64,000 nucleotides of DNA from a bacterium 1XD21-13 (lineage in GTDB: Bacteria > Bacillota > Clostridia > Lachnospirales > Lachnospiraceae), in assembly GCA_009917555.1 (NCBI GenBank), contig QZDX01000001.1:124001-188000 (forward strand), given 5' to 3'. The notes under the pieces are model-generated. The model made no database searches and was not told where the DNA came from. It saw only the letters and a list, made by a program, of their open reading frames with translations. Numbering within the stretch: position 1 is the first letter of the stretch; the number at the start of each line of letters is the position of its first letter. Position numbers and translations under genes: made by a program. Positions 57,423 to 64,000 of the stretch are shown here, one piece after another.

Positions 57423-58067
57423 TTACTGTTCCTTTTTGTGAATTCCATTGCGGCTGGCCGTATTGATCAGGGTCGTATTCACATCATCCTCATAAAGCCG
57501 CATTTCCACCTCAATGGGTGTAGGCTCCTTGCTGAGACGCCTTCCTCCGATATGGTTGAAAAAGGCAATGATTCCTGCGGAGAGCCCCAGGGAATAGGTC
57601 AGCTCCAGAATGGTAAAGCCGTCTGATTCCTGTCCTGTCATCAGCGTGTAAAACTGCCCGAACATATCCACGGTAGACACGTCATTGTTAAAGGCCATAA
57701 TAGAAAATGCCGATCCGAAAAAGCAGATCAGGCATACCACCGCAATCTTAAGGGCAGTCAGGGCCGGCTGCTCCTTAGGCTTTGTGGAGTACTCCACGAT
57801 AAAATCCTGTTCCCCCAGATTTTGTATCTCCAAAGCAGGATATACCTTGTGGACCTTCTCCACTACCTCCATAATGGAAAATACCTTACGGTCCGCACAG
57901 GCATGCTTGCCCTTCTTCACATTCTGAAAGGTGTGAAGCTTTTCTGTCTTCAACCGGTTCACAACAGCCGAGTCAGCACACTGCATCTCGCCCGCTTCCC
58001 CCAGTGTTATGGTCTGGTTGTAGGTCTTGGTATTCTTCTCAAACTTCACATACAAAATCTCGCTCAT
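57423..58067 (-). CDS. spoVAA: Stage V sporulation protein AA
   Basis: A 214-residue SpoVAA: a soluble N-terminal half (MSEILYVKFEKN; VVNRLKTEKLHTFQN) and two helices near 110-130 and 150-170 before the short C-terminal HIGGRRLSKEPTPIEVEMRLYEDD. The ATG at 58067 is chosen by family length and by AGGAGG upstream; it overlaps the stop of a 54-codon gene by 4 nt. First spoVA gene after sigF in this operon. Confidence 0.93.
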   Translation of the reverse strand: MSEILYVKFEKNTKTYNQTITLGEAGEMQCADSAVVNRLKTEKLHTFQNVKKGKHACADRKVFSIMEVVEKVHKVYPALEIQNLGEQDFIVEYSTKPKEQPALTALKIAVVCLICFFGSAFSIMAFNNDVSTVDMFGQFYTLMTGQESDGFTILELTYSLGLSAGIIAFFNHIGGRRLSKEPTPIEVEMRLYEDDVNTTLINTASRNGIHKKEQ

Positions 58068-58228
58068 GCGGCGGCTTCCTCCTGTGGTGTCCACTCCTGC
58101 CGGTAAACCAGGGTTCCATCCGTAATGGTCTTTTCCTGGTTCCCTGTATATACATAATAAAAAATTCCGAAGATTGTTGCCGCAAGCACAACGGAGATCA
58201 GCCATACCCTGTACTTTGTACGATCCAT
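58064..58228 (-). CDS. Small single-pass membrane protein between sigF and spoVAA
   Basis: A 54-codon frame: starts MDRTKYRVWLISVVLAATIF, one hydrophobic helix (about 8-27), then a polar tail ending EWTPQEEAAA. The ATG at 58228 has an excellent AATAGGAGG 8 nt upstream, supplied by the 120-bp repeat, and its stop overlaps the spoVAA start (ATGA), strong signs of a real gene. I recognise no family. Its position implies co-expression with the SpoVA dipicolinate channel in the forespore; a small accessory subunit is a guess. Confidence 0.75.
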   Translation of the reverse strand: MDRTKYRVWLISVVLAATIFGIFYYVYTGNQEKTITDGTLVYRQEWTPQEEAAA

Positions 58229-58237
58229 AAAATCTGC

Positions 58238-58360
58238 CTCCTATTCCAGTTCCGTAATATCTTTTTCACTACACTTATATGAAATCAATTTCCAGCCACA
58301 AAAATACGTGTCTGTAAATTGATTTGTGCACTGTAAAAGATATTACTGTGTCCAGTTCCG
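58238..58360 (-). repeat. 120-bp dyad repeat, copy 2, ending in the RBS of the small ORF
   Basis: Minus-strand CGGAACTGGACACAGTAATATC to GATATTACGGAACTGGAATAGGAG matches the copy at 37064-37185, including inner arms AAATCAATTT/AAATTGATTT. Exact direct repeats CGGAACTGGA flank it. It separates sigF from the small ORF and spoVAA. Confidence 0.85.
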
Positions 58361-58394
58361 TAATATCTTTTTCAGTACACCTGTATGAATATCA
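58351..58394 (-). repeat. Partial third copy of the 120-bp dyad repeat
   Basis: TCCAGTTCCGTAATATCTTT and onward repeats the right end of copy 2 (58246 onward) with few changes, sharing the 10-bp direct repeat with it. It ends 44 nt before the sigF stop. Suggests tandem growth of the element. Confidence 0.7.
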
Positions 58395-58437
58395 TAATGC
58401 TTTATTATGTCCTTGGGATTTTTTATTATGCATCCTG

Positions 58438-59151
58438 CTACATTCGTTTTTTCAAAGCTTGTAAAATTTTCTTTTCCAGTCTGGACACCTGAACCTGGGA
58501 CATGCCCAGCTGCTGTGCCACCTGTGTCTGAGTCTGATCGTGGAAAAAACGCAGTACAATCAAGCGGCGCTCCTTAGGCTCCAAGGAGCTTAAAAGCTGC
58601 TCCAGAAGAAGCTGGCGCAACAGGGTCTCCTCCTCATCCTTTCCCTGCTCCACCTTGTCCATCAGGCTTAGACCCTCCCCGTCTCCCTGATAAACAATCT
58701 TCTGAAGGGATTCCACCTCTGCGCTTCCATCCATAGCCTGAGCCAGCTCCTCAGGCTCCACCTTAAGGCAGGCTGCCAGCTCCTCGAGCCCCGGCTCCTC
58801 GCCCCGCTCCATCAAAAGCTGCTCCCGAAGTCTGGAAGCCCTGATCGCCAGCTCCTTTAAGGAGCGGCTGATCTTGATCATACTGTCATCCCGCAAAAAC
58901 CGCTTGATTTCACCGGCGATCATGGGAACCGCATAGGTAGAAAAGCGAACGCCAAAGCTCAGATCAAATCGATCCACGGCCTTCACCAGACCAATAGCTC
59001 CGATCTGAAACAGATCCTCCGCCTCCACGCCGCGTCCCAGAAAGCGTTTTACCACATGGTGAATCAGACCCATATTTTCTTCAATCAGTATCTCTCTTGC
59101 TTCTTTATCTCCTTCCTGTGACCGCTGAATCAACTCCTCCGTGCGCTCCAT
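58438..59151 (-). CDS. sigF: RNA polymerase sigma factor SigF (forespore)
   Basis: A 237-residue sporulation sigma factor: region 2 (GLIHHVVKRFLGRGVEAEDLFQIGAIGLVKAVDRF; FSTYAVPMIAGEIKRFLRDD), region 3, and region 4 helix-turn-helix QTQVAQQLGMSQVQVSRLEKKILQ. It directs the first forespore-specific transcription. Third gene of spoIIA, 3 nt after spoIIAB, whose product holds it inactive. Confidence 0.96.
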   Translation of the reverse strand: MERTEELIQRSQEGDKEAREILIEENMGLIHHVVKRFLGRGVEAEDLFQIGAIGLVKAVDRFDLSFGVRFSTYAVPMIAGEIKRFLRDDSMIKISRSLKELAIRASRLREQLLMERGEEPGLEELAACLKVEPEELAQAMDGSAEVESLQKIVYQGDGEGLSLMDKVEQGKDEEETLLRQLLLEQLLSSLEPKERRLIVLRFFHDQTQTQVAQQLGMSQVQVSRLEKKILQALKKRM

Positions 59152-59154
59152 AGC

Positions 59155-59586
59155 TCACGCTCCATGCTGCCCTATCTGCTTTTTCATTCGAACCGTTGTC
59201 CCCTTTCCCGGCTGCGAAATCACCTGTACCTCATCCATAAAGGCCTCCATAAAGAGGAAGCCCATACCGGATCGCTCCAGCTCCGGCCGGGAGGTATACA
59301 TGGGCTCCATTGCTTTTTTTATGTCTACAATTCCCACTCCCTGATCCGCAATCTCCAAAAAAAGCTGCTGCTCCTCTATCCTGCCGGAAATCATAATCTT
59401 ATGTACCGCTCCCTCATAGCCATGAATAATAGCATTGGTAACAGCCTCTGAAACTGCCGTTTTCACATCCGCCACCTCCTCCATGCTGGGATTCATCTGT
59501 GCCATAAAGGCCGCTACTGTCACTCTGGCAAAGGCCTCATTGGTCGAAATACTGTCAAATTCCAATTTCATCTCATTTCTGTTCAT
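59155..59586 (-). CDS. spoIIAB: Anti-sigma F factor SpoIIAB
   Basis: A 143-residue GHKL kinase: EFDSISTNEAFARVTVAAFM, N-box VSEAVTNAIIHGYEG, ADQGVGI and RSGMGFLFMEAFMD are diagnostic. It binds SigF and phosphorylates SpoIIAA with ATP. The start overlaps spoIIAA by 14 nt, ensuring balanced synthesis of the partner-switch proteins. Confidence 0.96.
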   Translation of the reverse strand: MNRNEMKLEFDSISTNEAFARVTVAAFMAQMNPSMEEVADVKTAVSEAVTNAIIHGYEGAVHKIMISGRIEEQQLFLEIADQGVGIVDIKKAMEPMYTSRPELERSGMGFLFMEAFMDEVQVISQPGKGTTVRMKKQIGQHGA

Positions 59587-59929
59587 TTTCCATCCCCCCC
59601 TGTTTTGCTTCTACCGGTATCAGCTTCATCACACCTGAAAGCATCAAAAGCCTGCTGACCCGCTCCTGTACCTGCACTGCCCGAACGGTTCCCCCCAGGG
59701 CCTTCATCATCTTATAGCGTCCCATCAGCATCCCAATTCCTGAGCTGTCGCAAAAAACTGTCTCAGAAAAATCAAAGACAATCTCCCGGATATCCCGCTC
59801 TCTTACCAGGGCGTCCGCCTCCCGGCAAATCCGCTCCGCACTGTGATGATCCAGCTCTCCCGGCACCTGTATCCACAAGACCTTGTCCTTTATCCTTTGC
59901 TCCTTCCATGCCTTTACATTTCCACTCAC
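59573..59929 (-). CDS. spoIIAA: Anti-anti-sigma factor SpoIIAA
   Basis: A 118-residue STAS-domain protein with the phosphorylation motif FCDSSGIGMLMGRY (Ser near 62-63). Unphosphorylated SpoIIAA releases SigF from SpoIIAB. The start is a GTG at 59929, 7 nt after AGGAGG; an ATG just upstream is out of frame. First gene of the operon; a SigH-type promoter is expected upstream but I could not point to one confidently. Confidence 0.94.
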   Translation of the reverse strand: MSGNVKAWKEQRIKDKVLWIQVPGELDHHSAERICREADALVRERDIREIVFDFSETVFCDSSGIGMLMGRYKMMKALGGTVRAVQVQERVSRLLMLSGVMKLIPVEAKQGGMENEQK

Positions 59930-60010
59930 TTCATAGCCTCCTGTCTTCCATGTACGAACACCTTATGATATTTGGGGTTCGTTATTTATATTGATAGAAA
60001 TTTTGCCGTC

Positions 60011-60042
60011 AAAAAGGGACATACCAAATGGTATGTCCCTTT
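60011..60042 (-). terminator. Terminator of the valS-folC-TPR operon
   Basis: AAAGGGACATACC (60013-60025) and GGTATGTCCCTTT (60030-60042), a perfect 13-bp stem with a 4-nt loop; on the minus strand five T continue from the stem. It isolates spoIIA from the upstream operon. Confidence 0.9.
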
Positions 60043-60066
60043 CTTCAGGGTTTCTCTTACGTTTCT

Positions 60067-61521
60067 TTACTGCTGCGGCTGCTCCGGTGTCTGTGGCTGT
60101 ACCGGTGCCTGGGGCTGTTGTGTCGGCGCCTGTGTTCCCGGCTGTATCCGGCTGATTGCCTGAGCCGCGTATCTGGCCCTCTCTGTTCCCGGATGTAACT
60201 CCGCAAAACGCTGGAACAGAGGCAGCGCATTTTCCTTCTCCTGCTTGGATTCATAAGCGCGGGCCAGGTAGTACAGTGCGTAGCCGTCCTCATAATCCTC
60301 TGTCACGGCAACCACCTGCCGAAGCTTTTCTATGGCCTCATCATAATTTCCGGATGTGTAAGCCGCAGATCCTGTGTCAAACCAGCTCTTTACCTCCTCT
60401 GCATGAAGGGAACCGTAAACCTGCTGGTACATGGCCTTGGCCTGTTCTGACAGGCTCTCCGAATCCACCTCATCCAGTGCCGCCTGAGCCCCTTCCGAAT
60501 CCTCTGCCCGGAAGGCTGTGTATGCCTCTATGAGCTTCTCATAATTGCTGCCCGTATCCGGCTCCTCTTCCTGATTCTCCTGCTCTGCCTTCAGGCCCTC
60601 CAGCTCCTTTTGGAGGCTGTTAATCTCTGCCTGCTTGGCAGCTATCTCCTCTCCGTACTCCGTGATCTCCTGGTTGGTCTCACTGCGAACGGAACGAATC
60701 TTCGCCGGCACCACCAAAAACCACATCAGCGCAATACCCACCACAAGTCCGATCAGCAGATTGAGCACTACGTTCATTCCTGTGTTATCCTTGTAGGTAG
60801 AAGGCATAATAATTGTCTCATTGCCGCTTGTATAGGAAATCACGTCCGGCGTCTTGCCTCTATCCTTCTCCTCTTTCTCTGACTTCTTGCCTTTATTTAC
60901 CGGCTTGCCCGTAAGCTCTCCCAGCTCCTCCAGATAGCGCAGAGACATATTGTCTGTACAGTCAATCGCCAGAGCCCGGCGAAGCTCTCTCGCCGCCCGC
61001 TCGTACTCCTCTGTCTGAATATAAAGAAGCGCCAAAAGCTGATGGGCCTTGACCAATCTGGGATTCAGGGAAAGGACCTTTTTGAGCTGAATGACCGCCA
61101 GATCCTCACTCCCCTGCTGGCAGTATAGAAGGGATTGGTTATACTTCTTGATGGTCTGATTGATGGTCTCTAAGCGGGCCGGGTTGTTCTGAATGGCCCG
61201 GATATATTCATCTGCAATATTCTTATTGGGCTCCAGGTTTTTGCTGATAATCCATTCCGTGAGGGCGGCTACCACCTCTCCGGTCTCAAAGTAAACCAGT
61301 CCCAGAAGATTCCTTGCCTGAATATTCTCTTTATTTAATTTTAAGCTGGACCGCAGATCCTGTACAGCTCCGGTAAGGTTCCTCACCCTGGCCTTTTCCA
61401 GCCCCATATTATAATAGGTATTGGACAGCCGAATCAGTCTTTTGTATATCTTAATATCCGTCCCGCAGGCACTGCAATATTCGAGATCGTTCAGTGTGGC
61501 TCCACATTTTATACAAAGCAT
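60067..61521 (-). CDS. Zinc-ribbon and TPR membrane protein
   Basis: A 484-residue protein with clear modules: an N-terminal zinc ribbon (CIKCGATLNDLEYCSACG), TPR repeats (about 30-195), a Lys/Glu-rich segment, one transmembrane helix (LNLLIGLVVGIALMWFLVV, about 251-270), a coiled coil (about 285-315), more TPR-like repeats (about 365-455) and a Gln/Pro-rich tail. Both TPR blocks lie on opposite sides of the membrane if the helix spans it. A scaffold role is inferred; no enzyme motif seen. Follows a 49-codon gene by 17 nt. Confidence 0.82.
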   Translation of the reverse strand: MLCIKCGATLNDLEYCSACGTDIKIYKRLIRLSNTYYNMGLEKARVRNLTGAVQDLRSSLKLNKENIQARNLLGLVYFETGEVVAALTEWIISKNLEPNKNIADEYIRAIQNNPARLETINQTIKKYNQSLLYCQQGSEDLAVIQLKKVLSLNPRLVKAHQLLALLYIQTEEYERAARELRRALAIDCTDNMSLRYLEELGELTGKPVNKGKKSEKEEKDRGKTPDVISYTSGNETIIMPSTYKDNTGMNVVLNLLIGLVVGIALMWFLVVPAKIRSVRSETNQEITEYGEEIAAKQAEINSLQKELEGLKAEQENQEEEPDTGSNYEKLIEAYTAFRAEDSEGAQAALDEVDSESLSEQAKAMYQQVYGSLHAEEVKSWFDTGSAAYTSGNYDEAIEKLRQVVAVTEDYEDGYALYYLARAYESKQEKENALPLFQRFAELHPGTERARYAAQAISRIQPGTQAPTQQPQAPVQPQTPEQPQQ

Positions 61522-61538
61522 TCTCTAAATCCCACTTT

Positions 61539-61688
61539 CTAGTATCGACTGCTGCTTCTCATTTCCCGAATCATCTCCTGGAGAAGATCGGCCATATCCT
61601 TGGGCTTATTGTTATAAACATTCTCCTCCACCTGCTCAACCTCCAGGCTTGGATGAAATTTTTTCAATTCCTCTTCAAAATCAATCAT
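61539..61688 (-). CDS. Small acidic protein between folC and the TPR gene
   Basis: A 49-codon frame, starting MIDFEEELKKFHPSLEVEQV and ending MIREMRSSSRY. The ATG overlaps the folC stop (ATGATTGA), the downstream gene follows at 17 nt, and the composition is that of a soluble helical protein. No family recognised. Tight packing on both sides argues it is real and co-translated with folC. Confidence 0.65.
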   Translation of the reverse strand: MIDFEEELKKFHPSLEVEQVEENVYNNKPKDMADLLQEMIREMRSSSRY

Positions 61689-62994
61689 GTGCCGTCCTCC
61701 TTAATATGCTCTTAATACTACCCACCAGGTAGAGAGATCCTACACAAAATAAAATTCCCTCGCCCTTTTCCTCAAGTGCCTTAGAAAAGGCTTCCTCCAC
61801 ATCCGGACAGGCCAGAACCCTTGCGCTCCCAAATTGCTCAAAAAGCGCGGCGGGCTCCTCTGCAGGCACAGATCGGTAACCTCCCACCTCGGTAACTATC
61901 ACCTGCTCTATGCGCAGCTCCCGGCAGATGGTCTCTATCATATGGCAGTAGTCCTTATCCCCAACCGCGGCAAACAGCAGGGTCACCGGATAGTCTGCCT
62001 CCAGGCGCTTTGCCGTTTTTACAAACTCCTCCACGCCTGCCTCATTGTGTGCACCATCAATGATTACCTGGGGCAGCACGGTCTCCATTCTTCCCTGCCA
62101 CCTCATACGGGCAATCCCCTGCTTTATCACTTCATCCGTAAATGTGCTCTCCTGCTCCAGCGCCTTTAAGGCTGTCACGGCCAGTGCCGCATTCTTTGCC
62201 TGATATTCTGCCACGCTGGATATAGATAGCTCAATATAATCATAATACCCAGAATTTATGGAAAAATCAATACGTTTATTCGTCATGGAGGAAATTTTAT
62301 ACATTTCCCTGCGAATTTCAAAGGAAGGTGCATGAAGTTCCCTAGCGCGTGCCTGAATCACGGCTGCCGCCTCAGGGCAGTCCCCGTCGTAAACAACCGG
62401 CACGCCCTCCTTGATGATTCCCGCCTTTTCCCCTGCAATGGCCTCCACCGTGTCTCCCAGGTACTCGGTGTGGTCCAGACTGATGGAGGTAATGACCGTT
62501 ACCAGAGGATGAGCCACACAATTGGTAGCATCCAGACGGCCGCCCAGACCTGTCTCCAATACCAGATATTCCACACCGGCCTGCTCAAAAAGCACCATGC
62601 CTATGAGAAATAAGATTTCAAAATAGGTGGGATGGGCATAGCCCTCCTGTTGTATCTGCTCCACACAGCCCATCACAGTCCGAAAGGCCTCAAGAAACTG
62701 TTCGTTATCCACCTGTACCTCATCAATGACAAAGCGCTCATTTACCTCCACCAAATGGGGAGAGATAAACAGTCCCGTGTGCTTTCCTGCCGCATGCAGC
62801 ATAGAGGCCAGAAAGGAGCAGACTGAGCCCTTTCCATTGGTTCCTGCCACATGAAGGATCTTCATGTGCTCCTGGGGATCACCCAGGTGACGCAGAATGG
62901 CCTTTGTATTTTCCAGGGTATTCTTTTTTGTAAATTTCGGTGTCTCTTCTATATATGCAGCTGCTTCCTCGTAGGTCATGCTTTTGTATGTCAT
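61681..62994 (-). CDS. folC: Folylpolyglutamate synthase/dihydrofolate synthase
   Basis: A FolC protein of 437 residues from the ATG at 62994 (an ATG 12 nt upstream is also possible but sits directly against the AAAAAGG site). The P-loop is VAGTNGKGSVCSF, then FISPHLVEVNERF, LETGLGGRLDATN, TSISLDHTEYLG, and IIDGAHNEAG. It adds glutamate to folates (and often to dihydropteroate) using ATP. It follows valS by about 60 nt and precedes the 49-codon gene, as in a housekeeping operon. Confidence 0.93.
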   Translation of the reverse strand: MTYKSMTYEEAAAYIEETPKFTKKNTLENTKAILRHLGDPQEHMKILHVAGTNGKGSVCSFLASMLHAAGKHTGLFISPHLVEVNERFVIDEVQVDNEQFLEAFRTVMGCVEQIQQEGYAHPTYFEILFLIGMVLFEQAGVEYLVLETGLGGRLDATNCVAHPLVTVITSISLDHTEYLGDTVEAIAGEKAGIIKEGVPVVYDGDCPEAAAVIQARARELHAPSFEIRREMYKISSMTNKRIDFSINSGYYDYIELSISSVAEYQAKNAALAVTALKALEQESTFTDEVIKQGIARMRWQGRMETVLPQVIIDGAHNEAGVEEFVKTAKRLEADYPVTLLFAAVGDKDYCHMIETICRELRIEQVIVTEVGGYRSVPAEEPAALFEQFGSARVLACPDVEEAFSKALEEKGEGILFCVGSLYLVGSIKSILRRTAHD

Positions 62995-63053
62995 TTCTGG
63001 TTCCATCCTTTTTCTTGGGAGCTGCCGTAAAATAAGGCAGCTCCTGCTTCATA

Positions 63054-64000
63054 CTATCTGGTAAGAGCCTCAAGGCGCTCCTTTACCTGCTCCATCATCT
63101 GGCTGTATTTTTTCAGCTTTTCCTTTTCCTCATCAATCTTGCTCTGAGGCGCCCGGCTTAAGAACTTCTCATTGCCCAGCATGCCATTGACACGGGCCAG
63201 TTCCTTGGTAAGCCGTTCCTCCTCCTTCTTCAGACGCTCCAGCTCCTTCTCCATATCCACCAGATCCGCAAACGGCATGTAAACGGCCCCGTCTGTAATC
63301 AGAGCGGAAACCGCATCCTCGCTGATTCCTGCCTTATCTGCCTGAATGGTTACATCACCTGCATAAGCCAAGGTAGCAAAGAAGATTCGTCCCTTTTCAA
63401 AAATGCTGCGTACCTCTTCCTTTTCGGAAACTACAAATACGGACGCCTTTCTGCTGGGGGGCACATTCATCTCGGATCTCACATTCCGAATTCCCCGGAC
63501 AGCCTCTTTGATCCGTTCCACTGCCAGCTCGTCCGTCTCAAAAGCCCACTCCTCCTTATATTCCGGCCAGGAGGAAATCATGATGGATTCCTCTCCCGTC
63601 AGATTGCAGAAGATCTCCTCCGTAATAAATGGCATGTAGGGATGCAGTAGCTTCAGTCCATTGACAAGAACCGTCCGCAGGGTCCAGAGAGCCGCCGCCT
63701 TGGTTTCGTCCTCCTCCTGGTAGAGACGGGGCTTCACCATCTCAATATACCAGTCACAGAATTCCTCCCAGATAAAGTCATAGAGCTTCTGTACGGCTAT
63801 GCCCAGCTCAAACTTATCCATATTGGCCGTTACGTCCTTTGCCAGTGTATTCACTTTTGAGAGAATCCATTTATCCGCACCGGTCAGCTGCTCCAAATCC
63901 ATGGTCTCCGGAATCCGGGCCTTTTCCATATTCATCATAATGAACCGGGAGGCATTCCATACCTTATTGGCAAAATTTCGGCTGGCCTCCACACGCTCCA
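63054..64000 (-). CDS. valS: Valyl-tRNA synthetase, C-terminal part (window edge)
   Basis: The frame is open to the right edge, giving the last 315 or so residues: ARNFANKVWNASRFIMMN (end of the catalytic core), the anticodon-binding helical domain (IWEEFCDWYIEMVKPRLY; LLHPYMPFITEEIF) and the C-terminal coiled coil (EKELERLKKEEERLTKELARVN) that holds tRNA. The KMSKS and HIGH regions lie outside the window. Charges tRNA-Val. Upstream start is not visible. Confidence 0.95.
   Translation of the reverse strand, partial: ERVEASRNFANKVWNASRFIMMNMEKARIPETMDLEQLTGADKWILSKVNTLAKDVTANMDKFELGIAVQKLYDFIWEEFCDWYIEMVKPRLYQEEDETKAAALWTLRTVLVNGLKLLHPYMPFITEEIFCNLTGEESIMISSWPEYKEEWAFETDELAVERIKEAVRGIRNVRSEMNVPPSRKASVFVVSEKEEVRSIFEKGRIFFATLAYAGDVTIQADKAGISEDAVSALITDGAVYMPFADLVDMEKELERLKKEEERLTKELARVNGMLGNEKFLSRAPQSKIDEEKEKLKKYSQMMEQVKERLEALTR

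Noticed and set aside
1-64000. CRISPR arrays, tRNA/rRNA genes, IS elements, prophage genes, known riboswitches
   Set aside because: Both strands were scanned for regular direct repeats, tRNA-like and rRNA segments, transposase or integrase motifs and conserved riboswitch cores; none could be supported.

Overview
The window looks like chromosome of an anaerobic, spore-forming Clostridia, most likely a Lachnospiraceae-type gut bacterium. The reasons are a complete spoIIAA-spoIIAB-sigF plus spoVAA-AE block, a glycyl radical enzyme with its activase, FeoAB, FadR-type GntR regulators, strong AGGAGG ribosome sites, Firmicutes-style promoters and moderate GC. No rRNA, tRNA, CRISPR, phage or IS element was seen. 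Both edges cut a gene: a PfkB kinase on the left and valS on the right.

Layout. (1) 1-11.5 kb, minus strand: a sugar or polyol operon with an ABC importer (binding protein, ATPase, two permeases), an SDR, a zinc alcohol dehydrogenase, a DUF4432 epimerase-like protein, two PfkB kinases, a discoidin-like protein and a cupin. Its LacI-type regulator is split by an in-frame TAG. (2) 11.6-16.7 kb: an acetoin/2-oxoacid dehydrogenase E1-alpha/E1-beta/E2 operon between two FadR-type regulators. (3) 16.9-19.6 kb: a PfkB kinase with a class II aldolase, then convergent HIT and cupin genes. (4) 19.6-30.6 kb: a TctABC carboxylate importer divergent from a plus-strand set: transaldolase-like enzyme, LarA-type racemase, CoA-acylating aldehyde dehydrogenase, two-subunit ADP-forming acyl-CoA synthetase and malic enzyme. 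Together these suggest uptake of an organic acid (or sulfonate), cleavage to an aldehyde, and ATP formation through an acyl-CoA. (5) 30.7-36.9 kb: HipBA-type module, MnmM/YtqB methyltransferase, an AAA/PD-(D/E)XK protein and a two-component system. (6) 37.0-41.4 kb: a YbiW-type glycyl radical enzyme convergent with its activase, with a DeoR regulator divergent from the enzyme gene. (7) 41.4-43.4 kb: a decayed mosaic of M20 peptidase, M28 peptidase and LacI fragments joined in one frame. (8) 43.7-48.8 kb: GH13 amylase, GlgB, TetR and a hexose-phosphate kinase. (9) 48.9-54.9 kb: a TPR/AAA protein, FeoB, FeoA and DegV. (10) 55.0-59.9 kb: the sporulation block. (11) 60.1-64 kb: valS-folC-small ORF-TPR protein.

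The less ordinary signals lie mostly between genes. Two intergenic repeat families both end in AATAGGAG and so provide the ribosome binding site of the next gene. One is a dyad of about 120 bp (two full copies and one partial), the other a 41-bp hairpin (two copies). Two short genes were found by hand: 54 codons between sigF and spoVAA, and 49 codons after folC. Matching TGGTT-N7-AACCA sites flank the TctABC/aldolase intergenic region, two pairs of 21-bp-spaced direct repeats sit beside the DeoR gene, and the degV terminator appears to overlap the feoAB promoter and a Fur box.

Functions are family-level assignments from reading the sequence; substrates are inferred unless stated. No database search was run.
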